A DNA stretch of 64,000 nucleotides. Source: CAZYFH01 sp965249175. GTDB taxonomy: Bacteria; Acidobacteriota; Vicinamibacteria; Vicinamibacterales; UBA8438. Position 1 is the stretch's first letter, and each line of letters begins with the position of its first letter. Location of the stretch: positions 4,092,001 to 4,156,000 of the forward strand of contig OZ252227.1 in NCBI GenBank assembly GCA_965249175.1. The letters run 5' to 3'. The position numbers and the translations under genes were made by a program. Positions 1-9,563 of this stretch are shown here, one piece after another. A model generated the notes under the pieces. It did not search any database and was not told where the DNA came from. It saw only the letters and a program-made list of their open reading frames with translations.

Positions 1-592
1 CGCCGTCCTCGCGCACCGCCAGCGGATTGATCTCCACCAGCTCCGCGTCGTGCGCGCGATACACGCGGTAGAGCTTGACCAGGGCGTCCGCGACCGCTGC
101 CTCGGCATGGCCGAGCCCGAGTCCGGCGACCATCTCGGCCGCGTCCGGCGGCTCGAACGTGCCGCGCACGTCCACGTTGCGGCGGCGCAGGCGCTCGGGC
201 TGGCTGGCCGCGATCTCCTCCACGTCCATCCCGCCGGCGGGTGAGAAGATCACCTGCGGTGACTTGGCCGCGGGATCGGTGAGCACCGCCGCGTAGACCT
301 CAACGGTGAACGGCGTGCACTGCTCGACAAGGAGCCGCTCGACCGGGTGGCCGCCGATCTCCAGGGCCAGCATCGCCTCGGTCTCCGCGCGCGCCGCCGC
401 CGGATCGTCCGCCCGCCGGATACCGCCGGCCAAGCCGCGCTTGCCCGCGGGCACTTGCGCTTTCACCACGACCTCACCGAGCTCGGTCGCGATTCGCTCG
501 GCCTCCTCGGGGCTCGTCGCGAGCCGCCCGACGGGCGTGGCAATGCCCGCCGCCGCGAGCAACGGCTTGGCCGCGTGCTCCTCGAGGTTCAT
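1..592 (-). CDS. ADP-forming CoA ligase beta subunit, ATP-grasp (SucC-like), 3' part cut off by the window edge
   Basis: The 197 visible residues begin MNLEEHAAK and carry the succinyl-CoA synthetase beta-type ATP-grasp fold: VVVKAQVPAGKRG near residue 45 (nucleotide-binding strand) and ELVEINPLAV near residue 188 (metal/ATP site motif). Family members couple ATP hydrolysis to acyl-CoA formation together with an alpha subunit, which would lie outside the window. The gene follows the acylating aldehyde dehydrogenase by 30 bp on the same strand, so the two are probably co-transcribed. ADP-forming sulfoacetate-CoA ligases (SauC/SauD) are SucC/SucD homologues that pair with this dehydrogenase type. 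A general succinate- or malate-CoA ligase cannot be excluded. Confidence 0.75.
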   Translation of the reverse strand, partial: MNLEEHAAKPLLAAAGIATPVGRLATSPEEAERIATELGEVVVKAQVPAGKRGLAGGIRRADDPAAARAETEAMLALEIGGHPVERLLVEQCTPFTVEVYAAVLTDPAAKSPQVIFSPAGGMDVEEIAASQPERLRRRNVDVRGTFEPPDAAEMVAGLGLGHAEAAVADALVKLYRVYRAHDAELVEINPLAVREDG

Positions 593-622
593 CGCCGCGT
601 CACGCGCTGCCGGTCAGGGTCC

Positions 623-2050
623 TTAGCGCCCATGGCGTGCCCAGTAGGCGCCGAACAACGCCTCCTCGCTCGGCTTGTCCTCGGGGATCACGGTGGACAG
701 ATGCGTGATGTTGATGAAGTGCTGGTAGCCAAGGTTCTCGCTGATGCTGTTGCCCTGCCACGTGCCGCAGCCCATGCTCAGCGTGAAGTTGAGCCCGCAG
801 TTGAAGCCCCCGCCGGTGCCGAACGTGTGCGCCTGGTTGACGAGCACGCGCACCACGTCGAGCTCCTCGGCCACGCGCCGCGCGCTCGCGGGGTCCCCGG
901 TGTGGATGCCGCAGGAATGCCCCTTGCCCTTGAACTCGAGGATCTCCGTCGTGCGGGCGATCGCCGCGTCGAGGTCGGCTGCTCGGTACACGGTGAGCAC
1001 GAGCGCGAGCTTTTCGTCCGAGAACGGGGAGTCGCGGCCAACCCCAGTCTCCTCCACGAGGAAGTAGCGCGCCGACCTGGCCGACGCCGGCAGCCCAGCG
1101 AGATCGGCGAGCACCGCGGCGTCTTTGGCGATGACCTTGCGATTGAGCCGGCCGTCGACCCACAGCGTCGACTGGATTGCCGCCTTCTCCTCGGCGCTCG
1201 CGAGGTAGCCGCCTGCCGCCTGAAGCGCCTCCAGGGCGGCGTTGTAGACCTGGTCCAGGATGATGACCGAGTTCTCCGAGGAGCACGACGTCGCGTTGTC
1301 GAAGGTCTTCGAGGCGGTGATCTTCTCCGCCGCGCCCGCTAGATCGGCCGACGCGTCGATGATCACGGGCACGTTGCCCGCGCCGACGCCGATCGCCGGC
1401 GTGCCGCTCGAGTACGCGCGGCGCACGTTGTCCTGCGACCCGGTGACGACGACTAAATCGCAGCCTGTCATCAGCGCGGAGGTCAGCGCCTTGTCGACGG
1501 GCGCCGGGAGCACCTGCACGAGATCCGCAGGCGCGCCCACCCTCTCCAGCGCCTCCCGCATCAGCGCCACCGTGCGCGTCGTCGTCTGCAGACCGGCCGG
1601 CGAGGGCACGACGATGGTCGCGTTGCGGCCCTTGAGCGCCATCATCGTCTTGTTAACCGGAGTGGCGGCAGGATTGGTCGAGGGGGTGACCGCACCGACC
1701 ACGCCCACCGGCTTCGCGTACCTGACGATGCCGCGCGCCGGATCCGCGTCGATGATGCCGACGGTCCTCACGCGCATCAGATCGCGCAGCGTGCCGAACG
1801 TCTTCCGCTGGTTCTTGATCACCTTGTCGGCCACGTTGCCGAGCCCCGTATCGCGCACCGCCAGTTCGGCGAGCTCGCGCGCGTGCTCCGGCTTGTAGAT
1901 AGACCAGGCGAGCGCGGTGACCGCTTCGTCGACCCGGGCCTGATCGGCATCGGCAAACGCCGCCATGGCGGCGCGCCCGCGTATCACGAGATCGCCGACG
2001 ATCGCCTCGCGCTCGGGTGGGGAAACGCTGACTGGGGCCGGGGTGCTCAT
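623..2050 (-). CDS. sauS: acylating aldehyde dehydrogenase, sulfoacetaldehyde dehydrogenase (SauS)-like
   Basis: 475 residues of the CoA-acylating aldehyde dehydrogenase superfamily. N-terminal cofactor part: GVVGAVTPSTNPAATP near 137-152 and VVVTGSQDN near 200. The catalytic cysteine lies in TFDNATSCSSENSV near 252-265, and the C-terminus has a glycine-rich FGTGGGFNCGLNF segment. The wording of these blocks matches the SauS group, which interconverts sulfoacetaldehyde and sulfoacetyl-CoA with NAD(P), better than EutE/AdhE. A GGGAGTG ribosome site precedes ATG. It is the first gene of a probable operon with the ADP-forming ligase. The enzyme class is firm; the sulfonate substrate is inference from family resemblance and the neighbour. 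Confidence 0.7.
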   Translation of the reverse strand: MSTPAPVSVSPPEREAIVGDLVIRGRAAMAAFADADQARVDEAVTALAWSIYKPEHARELAELAVRDTGLGNVADKVIKNQRKTFGTLRDLMRVRTVGIIDADPARGIVRYAKPVGVVGAVTPSTNPAATPVNKTMMALKGRNATIVVPSPAGLQTTTRTVALMREALERVGAPADLVQVLPAPVDKALTSALMTGCDLVVVTGSQDNVRRAYSSGTPAIGVGAGNVPVIIDASADLAGAAEKITASKTFDNATSCSSENSVIILDQVYNAALEALQAAGGYLASAEEKAAIQSTLWVDGRLNRKVIAKDAAVLADLAGLPASARSARYFLVEETGVGRDSPFSDEKLALVLTVYRAADLDAAIARTTEILEFKGKGHSCGIHTGDPASARRVAEELDVVRVLVNQAHTFGTGGGFNCGLNFTLSMGCGTWQGNSISENLGYQHFINITHLSTVIPEDKPSEEALFGAYWARHGR

Positions 2051-2330
2051 AGGCCTTCACTCCCTCGTCGTATCCGGCGGTACGGCCGCCGTGCGGCCAC
2101 TAACAGCCCAGGGCTCCTATGGGTGGGCCGATTACGCCACCGGCCGGGGCTGAGCAAGGCCTGGACGGGCAGACGGTGTGCAACGAGCGGACAGGAGGGG
2201 TGGATTCAACCGGTCGACGCAACAGTGGCCGCCGATGACTCCTGATGGCCGACTCCGGCACTTAGCCCCAACCGACCCCGACTCCCAGCGTGCCGATGCC
2301 CAGTTATCTGTGCTCGGATATGTCTGGTCA

Positions 2331-3794
2331 CTATCTGGCTGTATCCGGACATGAGCCGACACCGCGTGATCGACGAACGAGCTGTCCGGCCGCATCACGG
2401 CACATCAGATCCTGCGGCGTCCTGCCATCGTCGTTCTCGACGTCCAGCTTCCCCCCATGCTCGACCAGGAGTTCAACGACCGTCGAATACGCTAGCCGCA
2501 CAGCGGCGTGCAGCGCCGTGTTCCCGTCAGGATCCGTGGCATTCACGTCGTTGCCCAACTCGAGCGCCAACTTGGTCCCTGCCCACGTCGGCCGCTCGCC
2601 GGCCGCCACCAAGCGCCGGGCCGCATCAACGCCAATACCACGGTCGCGGCGGTCATTTCGCTGCGTATTCCAGCCGTCGCCCGCGATCGCCATCAGCGGC
2701 GTCGTCCCGTTCTCCGGCGAGAGCAGCGGATCGGCGCCGTTGGCGGCCAGAAACCGCATGATGTCGACCTCTGCGTACTTGGCCGCCAGCCAAAATGGAG
2801 TCGCCCCGGCCAACGACCCAGACAAGGCAAACCAGTTGATGTTGCGTTTCTGCCGGCTCCCCTGTGTGATGCGACTGTCTGGGTCGACTCCGCGCGCAGA
2901 CAGCGCCTTCACCAATGCCAGGTCGCCCCGCAACACTGCCGTGTGTAGGGCCGTGTACCCGGCGTCGGCGGCGTTCGGGTTGGCCCCACCCTCCAAGAGA
3001 AACGCCGCGAATCTGCCCTGACCACTGAAGCTGGCCATCACCAACGCGGACTCACCATTCGGAGCCGTCTCATTCACGTCTGCGCCCGCGTCGAGCAGCA
3101 GCCGGGCGCTTTCGATGCGGCCGTGCCGCGCCGCAAACAGCAACGGTGTGGAGCCCCGCTGGGGCTGCATCACCGACTGCTCGAAGGCGTCCCCGTCCCC
3201 GAGACTCACCGGCAGAAAGTGAAAGTCCGAACGCGCGCGGACATCAGCGCCGTGCTTCAGCAGCACCCGCACCACGTCTGGATTCTCCTGCGCGGCGGCC
3301 CACATCAGCGCAGTCTGCCCGTGTGACTCTTCCCTGGCGTTCACGGTCGCGCCATGGTCGAGGAGCGCCGCCACCGCGTCCACGTTGCCGGTCCGCGCGC
3401 ACGTCATGAGCGCCGTCTCACCCAATGAAGTCGCCGCGTTCGGGTCCGCTCCTGCCACCAAGAGCTTCTCAACCACCGTCGCGTTCCGGTTGGTGCAGGC
3501 CAGCGAGATGGGCGTCACACCGTAGTCATTGGCGGCGTTCGCATCGGCGCCGGCGCGAAGGAGCGCCTCGATCGTCTCGACGTTATCCCGCTCGACCGCC
3601 CAATGCAGCGCTGTCGCCCCGTCCCCCTCACGGGCATTGACGTCGACCTGCTGCTCGAGCAACGCGCGCACGGTCTCGTGGTCGTGGTCTTTGATTGCTT
3701 CGATCAGTGGGAAATCTGCACCCGCCGCCGGTACGCTGGCAACCCAGAACCACGCAACCGCGCTCGTAGCCAGTGACGTGTTGCACAGCCGCAT
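2331..3794 (-). CDS. secreted ankyrin-repeat protein (module A)
   Basis: 487 residues: a Sec signal peptide (about 1-26, ending VPAAGA) followed by about ten ankyrin repeats, visible as recurring G-x-TALHxA and LLxxGADxNA units (GATALHWAVERDN near 58, GETALMTCARTGN near 126, GYTALHTAVLRGD near 275, GNTALHAAVRLAYS near 430). Ankyrin repeats form protein-binding solenoids; no catalytic domain is present, so a periplasmic binding or scaffold role is inferred. It starts 11 bp after the stop of the DUF1552 gene and looks like the last gene of a DUF1592-DUF1552-ankyrin transcript. A close paralogue (8005-9453) sits next to the second module. Confidence 0.88.
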   Translation of the reverse strand: MRLCNTSLATSAVAWFWVASVPAAGADFPLIEAIKDHDHETVRALLEQQVDVNAREGDGATALHWAVERDNVETIEALLRAGADANAANDYGVTPISLACTNRNATVVEKLLVAGADPNAATSLGETALMTCARTGNVDAVAALLDHGATVNAREESHGQTALMWAAAQENPDVVRVLLKHGADVRARSDFHFLPVSLGDGDAFEQSVMQPQRGSTPLLFAARHGRIESARLLLDAGADVNETAPNGESALVMASFSGQGRFAAFLLEGGANPNAADAGYTALHTAVLRGDLALVKALSARGVDPDSRITQGSRQKRNINWFALSGSLAGATPFWLAAKYAEVDIMRFLAANGADPLLSPENGTTPLMAIAGDGWNTQRNDRRDRGIGVDAARRLVAAGERPTWAGTKLALELGNDVNATDPDGNTALHAAVRLAYSTVVELLVEHGGKLDVENDDGRTPQDLMCRDAAGQLVRRSRGVGSCPDTAR

Positions 3795-3805
3795 ACAGGT
3801 TTCTC

Positions 3806-5173
3806 CTAACCAGACGAGAGCTGCGAAAGTTCGTGGATCGCGCCCGTCGTCCCGCCGAAACTCTCCACGGGGACGCCCAGCTTCACCAGCATCGTGTACT
3901 GGAGATCGGTCAACGGTGTGCCCGCAGGACAGATCACGTGACGCCCGCCGTGGATTTCTCCGCAGCCGCCCCCGGCGACCAAGATCGGCAGATTCTCGGT
4001 CGTGTGTTTGTTCGAATTCCGCAACGCACCGCCGTAGAGGACCATGACATGGTCCAGCAACGAGCCCTCGCCGTCGGGCGTGGATTGCAGCTTGACCAGG
4101 AAGTCACGGAACAGCAGCATGTGATACGCGTTGATCCTCGCCAACTTCTCGATCTTCTCCGGATTGTCCCGGTGGTGACTGAGCGGGTGGTGCGGCTCGG
4201 TGACGCCGATCTGCGGATACGTTGCGCCGCTCTCTTCACGGCCGACCATGAGCGAGATCACGCGGGTCATGTCGGTCTGATAGGCCAGCACCATCAGGTC
4301 GAACATCAATTTCGCATGCTCTTCGTACGACACCGGAATCCCCGCCGGGGATGCCACGGCCGGCAGCTCCCGGCCCCCTTGTTGTTCCGCCAGTTGAATG
4401 CGGCGCTCGATCTCGCGGACGGTTTCTAGATACTCGTCGAGCTTGCGTCGGTCGTACGGCGCCAGCCCCACCTCCAGATGAGCGACCTTCCCCAACACGG
4501 CATCGAGTATGCTCCGCTGCCGCTTTACGCGCGCGCGGCGCGCGGCGGCACTCGTATTGCCCACATCTCCGAACAACCGCTCGAAGACGATGCGCGGATT
4601 CGTTTCGCGCGGCATGGGCGTCGTCTCGTTGGCCCATGAGTTGTTGAGATAGGCACAGCTGAAGCCTCCGTCGCAGGTGGACACCCCGTAGACCGTGTCC
4701 CCGCCCTCCAGCGAGAGCTCCAATGACGGCATCTGGGTTTCACGCCCCAGGCCCTCCGAGGTTGCCGCAACCTGGTCCATCGAAATGCCCAGCTCGAGTG
4801 CCGCCCCGGTCGTGCGCTTCGGACGTGCGCCGGTCAGAAGCGCTGACGCCGCCTGGGAATGGGTCGTGCCACGACCCGGCTCCGCGCCGACGCTGTCGAG
4901 GCCCGTCATCACCAGTACGTGCTCCCGTACCGGTGCCAGCGCCTTCAGGCTCGGTGTCCACTCAAACCCGGCGCCCGCCGTCTTTGGCGTCCAGTACTCT
5001 CCAGGCGCGCCGTTCGGAAAGGTAATGACACCGAGACGCTTCGTCGGCACCGCCGGCGTCTTGGCCAGCGCGGTCAACGCGGGCACCATTCCGTCGAGAA
5101 ACGGCAGCGCCAACGCTGTGCCCACGCCACGCAGCATCGTCCGACGCGGGATTGCTTTCTTTGTCACGATCAT
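3806..5173 (-). CDS. DUF1552 exported protein (module A)
   Basis: 455 residues. The N-terminus IVTKKAIPRRTMLRG followed by a hydrophobic run to about residue 30 is a twin-arginine-like export signal. The body matches DUF1552 proteins: GVITFPNGAPGEYW near 48, VMTGLDSVG near 87, SCAYLNNSWA near 174, HHPLSHHRDNPEK near 323 and GGGCGEIHGGRH near 404. The biochemical role is unknown; such genes almost always follow a DUF1592/DUF1588 cytochrome gene. Its ATG overlaps the TGA of that upstream gene by one base (TGATG), indicating translational coupling. About half identical by eye to the module B protein. Confidence 0.88.
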   Translation of the reverse strand: MIVTKKAIPRRTMLRGVGTALALPFLDGMVPALTALAKTPAVPTKRLGVITFPNGAPGEYWTPKTAGAGFEWTPSLKALAPVREHVLVMTGLDSVGAEPGRGTTHSQAASALLTGARPKRTTGAALELGISMDQVAATSEGLGRETQMPSLELSLEGGDTVYGVSTCDGGFSCAYLNNSWANETTPMPRETNPRIVFERLFGDVGNTSAAARRARVKRQRSILDAVLGKVAHLEVGLAPYDRRKLDEYLETVREIERRIQLAEQQGGRELPAVASPAGIPVSYEEHAKLMFDLMVLAYQTDMTRVISLMVGREESGATYPQIGVTEPHHPLSHHRDNPEKIEKLARINAYHMLLFRDFLVKLQSTPDGEGSLLDHVMVLYGGALRNSNKHTTENLPILVAGGGCGEIHGGRHVICPAGTPLTDLQYTMLVKLGVPVESFGGTTGAIHELSQLSSG

Positions 5174-7634
5174 CAGCCTATCCTCCTCGTTTGAAATGGT
5201 TGGCTGTTGACAATCGCCAAGATCACGGCCGACCAGCGAGATTCCTGCGCCGCGGCTTGCCGCTGGATTCGCCGGACTGCCGGCATGTCGGCGGCTTCCA
5301 GCCGACGGCCGACGGCATAGGTGAGCAGTCGTTCAGTCACCGTCCCGATAAACTCGTTCCGGCTTGCCAGGATCTGCCGCAAGCCGCTCGCCCCATCGAA
5401 CTCGCTGCCGTCCGGCGCCACGCCTGACGGATCGATTGTTGGCCCGATCTCGCCCGGAACCCCGGTGTCCTCGGTCGTGCGCCAGCGCCCGGTCCCGTCG
5501 AAATTCTCCAGCGCGAACCCCAGCGGATCCATCATCCGGTGGCAGGAGGCGCAGACCGGGTTGGTTCGATGTTGCTCCATGAGCGCGCGCGTCGATGTCG
5601 GCGGCTCGCCCTCTTCGCGCGTCTTCAGATCAGGCACATCGGGCGGCGGGTCCGGCGGCAGCACCCCGAGCAGGTTCTCCAGCACCCATTTGCCCCGTGT
5701 CACGGGCGACGTGCGGTTCGCATACGAGGTCAGCGTCAGAATGCTCGCGTGCCCCAGGAGGCCTGCCCGCCGGTCATCCGGCCACGTCACCCGCCGAAAA
5801 TGGTTTCCATAGATGTTAGGTATCCTGTAGTGCCGCGCCAGGCGTTCGTTGACGAAGCTGTAGTCCGCCGTCACCAACTCCACCAGCGGGCGGTCCTCGC
5901 GCAGCTGCGTCTCCAGAAACAGCTGCGTCTCCCGCTGCATCGCGACGCGCAGGTTCTGGTCGAACTCGGGAAACACGGACGGGTCCGGCGACGCATTGCG
6001 GAGCCGGCGCAGCCCGAGCCACTGGCCGGCAAAACTCTCGGCCAGTGTCTGCCTCGCACGCGACTGGGCCAGCATCCGGCGCACTTGCTGCTCCAGCACG
6101 GCTGGGTCCTTCAGCTGCCCTTGCGCCGCTACGTCGAGTAGCTCGTCGTCGGGAATTCCCCCCAGAGAAAGAACGACAGCCGGGACGCCAGCTCGAGGTC
6201 GCTCACGCGATAGGCGACGCCCGTCTCGACGTCCGCCGCCGGCTCGCGTTCGACGCGGAACACGAACTCCGGGTCGGTCAGCAAGAACTCCAGCGCCGCC
6301 TGGATTCCCGTCTCGAACCCGCCCTCACGCCGTCCCGCCTCGTAAAAGCTCAGCAACGCTGTCACGTCTCTGGGTGTCACGGGGCGCCGATACGCGCGCC
6401 GTGCCAGTTCGCTGATGATCTGCTCCGCACACGCTGCCTCGTCCGTGCGCTCGGTTGGACGACAGACGAGAATCTTCTGCCGGGTCGGCGTGTCGACCGG
6501 CGCGCGTCCGTCGAACGGCCCCCGCACAACGACCCTGAGCACCGCCGGATTCCTGTCCTGTTGATCATCGGTGCTGAAACCGAACGTCGCCGGGCTCGGC
6601 GGCGGCTGCAGAACCCCTTCGTCCAGCGCTGGCCGCCGGACAAATGCCAACCCCACCAACCGCATCCCAGCTTGCACCGGCGCCCGGACCACCAGCTCCT
6701 CGTCCGCATTGACCGAATACGCACCCCACTCGGGGAATCCGCCGCTTCCGGAGCCACAGAAACTCGCGGCGCACCTTCCGCCCTCGAAGGCGCCGCCGAC
6801 CATAAATGTCCTGACCAGGGCCTTGTCCACCCGCAGATCGAGCTGGTGCGGCGTGTTCCCGAGGCCAAGGATGTAGTTGTAGAAATTGCGACGCAGGTCG
6901 ATCTTGAACTCGTACTCCCCGTCGAGCGGAAAATAGTGATGTACGGCCAGACCGCCCCGCGACCCGAACGGCAGATCGTCGCTCGTGCGATCGTCTTGGT
7001 CCTCCAGCTGGGGCACGGAGTACGTGTGGGTTCGAAATGCCGCGGTCGGGTCGCCGAGTGCAAGCTGACTGATCCGCCGCGCCGCCGTCAGATAGCGCTC
7101 CATCAGCGTCGTCGATACCGACAACACCTCTGCGTTGTTGTCGAAACCTTCCGCGTCCGCGTCATCCGGTGGCAGGAGGGCCTCAACGTCCACGTCGAGC
7201 CCGATCAGATCGCGCACCGCGTTTTTGTATTCGAGCCGGTTGAGGCGATGCGCCGTCATCGGGCGCCCAAGGGGCGGCTGGGTGGCAGCCGCGCGGTCAA
7301 GCTCCGTTTCCAGCCAGCTGACCCAGGCCTCGCGTGTGGTGTTGTCGGGTCGCCGCGCCGCCGCGGGCGGCATCATCCCGGTCCGCACTCGCCGCACCAC
7401 CCCCTCCCACAACTCCGCGTGGGCACCAACCTCTCCCATGTCGAGCCCCTGCAGCGACATCGGGACCGCGCCGCGCTCAAATCCGCTGTCGCTGTGACAC
7501 GTGACACAGTACTGATCCACGAATGCACGCGGCGAGGCGACGTCGGACGGCGCCTGAGCATGGCTCACGTGCGGCAAAAGGCCGCCTAGTGCCACCGCGA
7601 CCCCCGCTCTCGTCACCTTGAGCAGCCACGACAT
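5173..7634 (-). pseudogene. DUF1592/DUF1588/DUF1585 cytochrome-like protein, split by a one-base frameshift (module A)
   Basis: Start chosen at MSWLLKVTRAGVAVALGG (signal peptide, cut near SHAQA) because a GAGGAG/GGAGG ribosome site lies just upstream. The heme-binding motif CVTCH is near residue 45, then the usual DUF1587-1595-1592-1588-1585 order, with NPVCASCHRMMDPLGFALENFDG in the DUF1588 part. The reading frame breaks near 6155: FLW continues as GEFPTTSYST-stop, while GIPDDELLDVAAQGQL continues in the next frame. The break is in a run of six G, so loss of one G explains it. The intact paralogue at 9564 reads straight through this point. Either a recent inactivation or a homopolymer sequencing error. 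Confidence 0.85.
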
Positions 7635-7896
7635 GGTCACCAGCCTCCTGCTCCTCGGAAGAGCACGCTTGCAGCCTGTGGTGAAAATCCCGCGGCATTC
7701 GGCCGACGATGCGTTCGCCCGCGACGTGACGTAGAGTCCGAGGGAGTATCCAAACCCTGGTGTACGCGGCGACCCGAGATCGCGACGATCGAGATGAGTC
7801 GTTCGCACCGCTGCGTCAGCATGAATGCACGCGTCGGGCCAGAACCTGGCGATTGGACGAGAACTGCCCTTTTCGCCCTTTTTCAGTAGCGAGCAC

Positions 7897-7926
7897 AACG
7901 TACGCTGAGCCGCGGCCACTTGTCAA
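7897..7926 (-). promoter_or_regulatory. possible sigma70 promoter for module A
   Basis: Reading the minus strand: TTGACA at 7926-7921, an 18-bp spacer, then TACGTT at 7902-7897. It lies about 265 bp upstream of the DUF1592 start, in a 370-bp gap between the two ankyrin/DUF1592 modules in which I see no gene. The -35 is perfect and the -10 only fair. Confidence 0.35.
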
Positions 7927-8004
7927 CGGTTCTCACAGGGCAGCCCGCGGTTCGCCGTCTCGCCAGAGTCAGGCACTCGCTTCGTCAACGAGACAGCGCC
8001 TTCG

Positions 8005-9453
8005 TCACCGCTGTGCGCCGTCCCGATTGCGCACGCCATCACTGTCAGCGAGGCTTCGCAGCAGCGCTTCCGCGTCGGTGCCGGCCGCTATCATCAACGG
8101 CGTACGGCCCCGCTTGTTCTCGACGTTCACGACCGCACCGTTGTCGACCAGGAACTGCACGAGCGCGGCCGACCCCATGTTCGCCGCACCGTGCAGCGCG
8201 GTATCGCCTGCGTCACTGACGGCGGTGACGTCGACGCCCCCTAGCTCCCAGACCAACTGCGTCGCCGCGAGCGCGCGGTCCGCGGTCACGGTGCTCTCCA
8301 CCAGGCGCCGGCCGAGGCCGGCGGCGACCATCAACGGCGTCGTGTTTTTCTCGGTGGCCAGGCGTGGGTCGGCCCCGAGCTCAACCAACAGACGCATCAT
8401 CTCTCGATCGCCCGCCATGGCCGCGATGTGGAACGGCGTCGCGCCGTCCACATCGGGGCGAGTGACGGTGAAGCCGATCCGCCGCGGTGTCTTCGTGGCT
8501 CGGGCGTTCGCGTCGGCGCCGTGGGCGATGAGCGCGCGCACGAGCTCCAGCTTCCCGGTCGGCACGCCGGTCAGCGCCCGCCACTCGGCGTCGCGGTCCG
8601 TCACGATGCCGGCCGGGCCGGTCAGCTCCGTTTCCCACAGACCCGACGCCCAGTGCAGCGCGGTGTACCCAGCGCCGTCGGCGTTCGGGTCGGCCCCCTG
8701 CTCGAGCAGCCACATGGCGAGCGCCGTGTGACCTCTGACCGTCGCCACCACCAAGGCGCTCGGTCCGTCGTCGGCCGGTGCGTCGTCGATGCGCGCGCCC
8801 GCCCCCACGAGCAGGCGAGCGCTGTCGAGATCACCTTCGCGGGCCGCGAACAGCATCGGCGTGAATCCGCGTCTCGATCGGGCCATCACATCCGCTCCGT
8901 GCGCGACGAGTGCGCGCGCGATCGCGGAGTGACGCTCCGACACGGACCACATCAGCGCCGTTTGATGCTCCGACGGCTCCCTGCGATTGACGTCCGCGCC
9001 GCCGGCCAGCAGCGCCGAGACCGCCTCGACGCTCCCGGTTCGCGCGCAGGTCATGAGCGCGGTCTCGCCGCTCCAGATCGCGGCGTTCGGGTCAGCCCCG
9101 CCCCCCAGCAATGTCATCACCAGGGCCGCGCTCCCATTCGTGCACGCGAGCGACAGCGGCGTGACGCCGTGATCGTCGGCGGCGTTCACCTGCGCGCCGG
9201 CGCGAATCAGGCGGCCCGCCGTCTCCAGGTCGTCCGCGTAGGTCGCCCAGTGCAGCGCCGTGGAGCCGTCGGCCTCCGCCGTGTTGACGTCCACCTGTTG
9301 CGCCAACAGGGCCCCGACCGCCTCCGCGTCGTGCCGTTTGACCGCCTCGATTAGCCTCTGGTCCCCGGCCGCGCCCGCGCTGGCCGCGACCAGCATGACG
9401 CCGATCCACACACCGAACCGGCGCGCCGCGAGGCCGCGAGCAGAAAAGACCAT
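8005..9453 (-). CDS. secreted ankyrin-repeat protein (module B)
   Basis: A hydrophobic N-terminal export segment (VWIGVMLVAASAGAAG) is followed by ten or so ankyrin repeats (ADGSTALHWATYAD, GVTPLSLACTNGS, GETALMTCARTGS, GYTALHWASGLW, GATPFHIAAMAGD, GDTALHGAANMGS, GRTPLMIAAGTD). It is a paralogue of the protein encoded at 2331-3794 but is transcribed divergently from its DUF1592/DUF1552 partners. I chose the ATG of MVFSARGLAARRFG; an in-frame GTG 18 bp upstream is also possible. No enzyme domain is visible. Likely a periplasmic interaction scaffold. Confidence 0.86.
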   Translation of the reverse strand: MVFSARGLAARRFGVWIGVMLVAASAGAAGDQRLIEAVKRHDAEAVGALLAQQVDVNTAEADGSTALHWATYADDLETAGRLIRAGAQVNAADDHGVTPLSLACTNGSAALVMTLLGGGADPNAAIWSGETALMTCARTGSVEAVSALLAGGADVNRREPSEHQTALMWSVSERHSAIARALVAHGADVMARSRRGFTPMLFAAREGDLDSARLLVGAGARIDDAPADDGPSALVVATVRGHTALAMWLLEQGADPNADGAGYTALHWASGLWETELTGPAGIVTDRDAEWRALTGVPTGKLELVRALIAHGADANARATKTPRRIGFTVTRPDVDGATPFHIAAMAGDREMMRLLVELGADPRLATEKNTTPLMVAAGLGRRLVESTVTADRALAATQLVWELGGVDVTAVSDAGDTALHGAANMGSAALVQFLVDNGAVVNVENKRGRTPLMIAAGTDAEALLRSLADSDGVRNRDGAQR

Positions 9454-9563
9454 GCGTGCGCATTTTGCCACGGGAGCCGGCCGCGAGCCAGCGTCTTGGT
9501 GAGAATGTCGGTCCTATCGGTCGACGCCGTTTCTGCGCTATATTGAGACCCGTAGGGGGTGCG

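Noticed and set aside
347..1342. Long plus-strand open frame opposite the aldehyde dehydrogenase
   Set aside because: Arginine-rich shadow of the minus-strand gene with no family resemblance; the same holds for the long frames opposite the kinase-like, FG-GAP, Vgb-like and lon genes.
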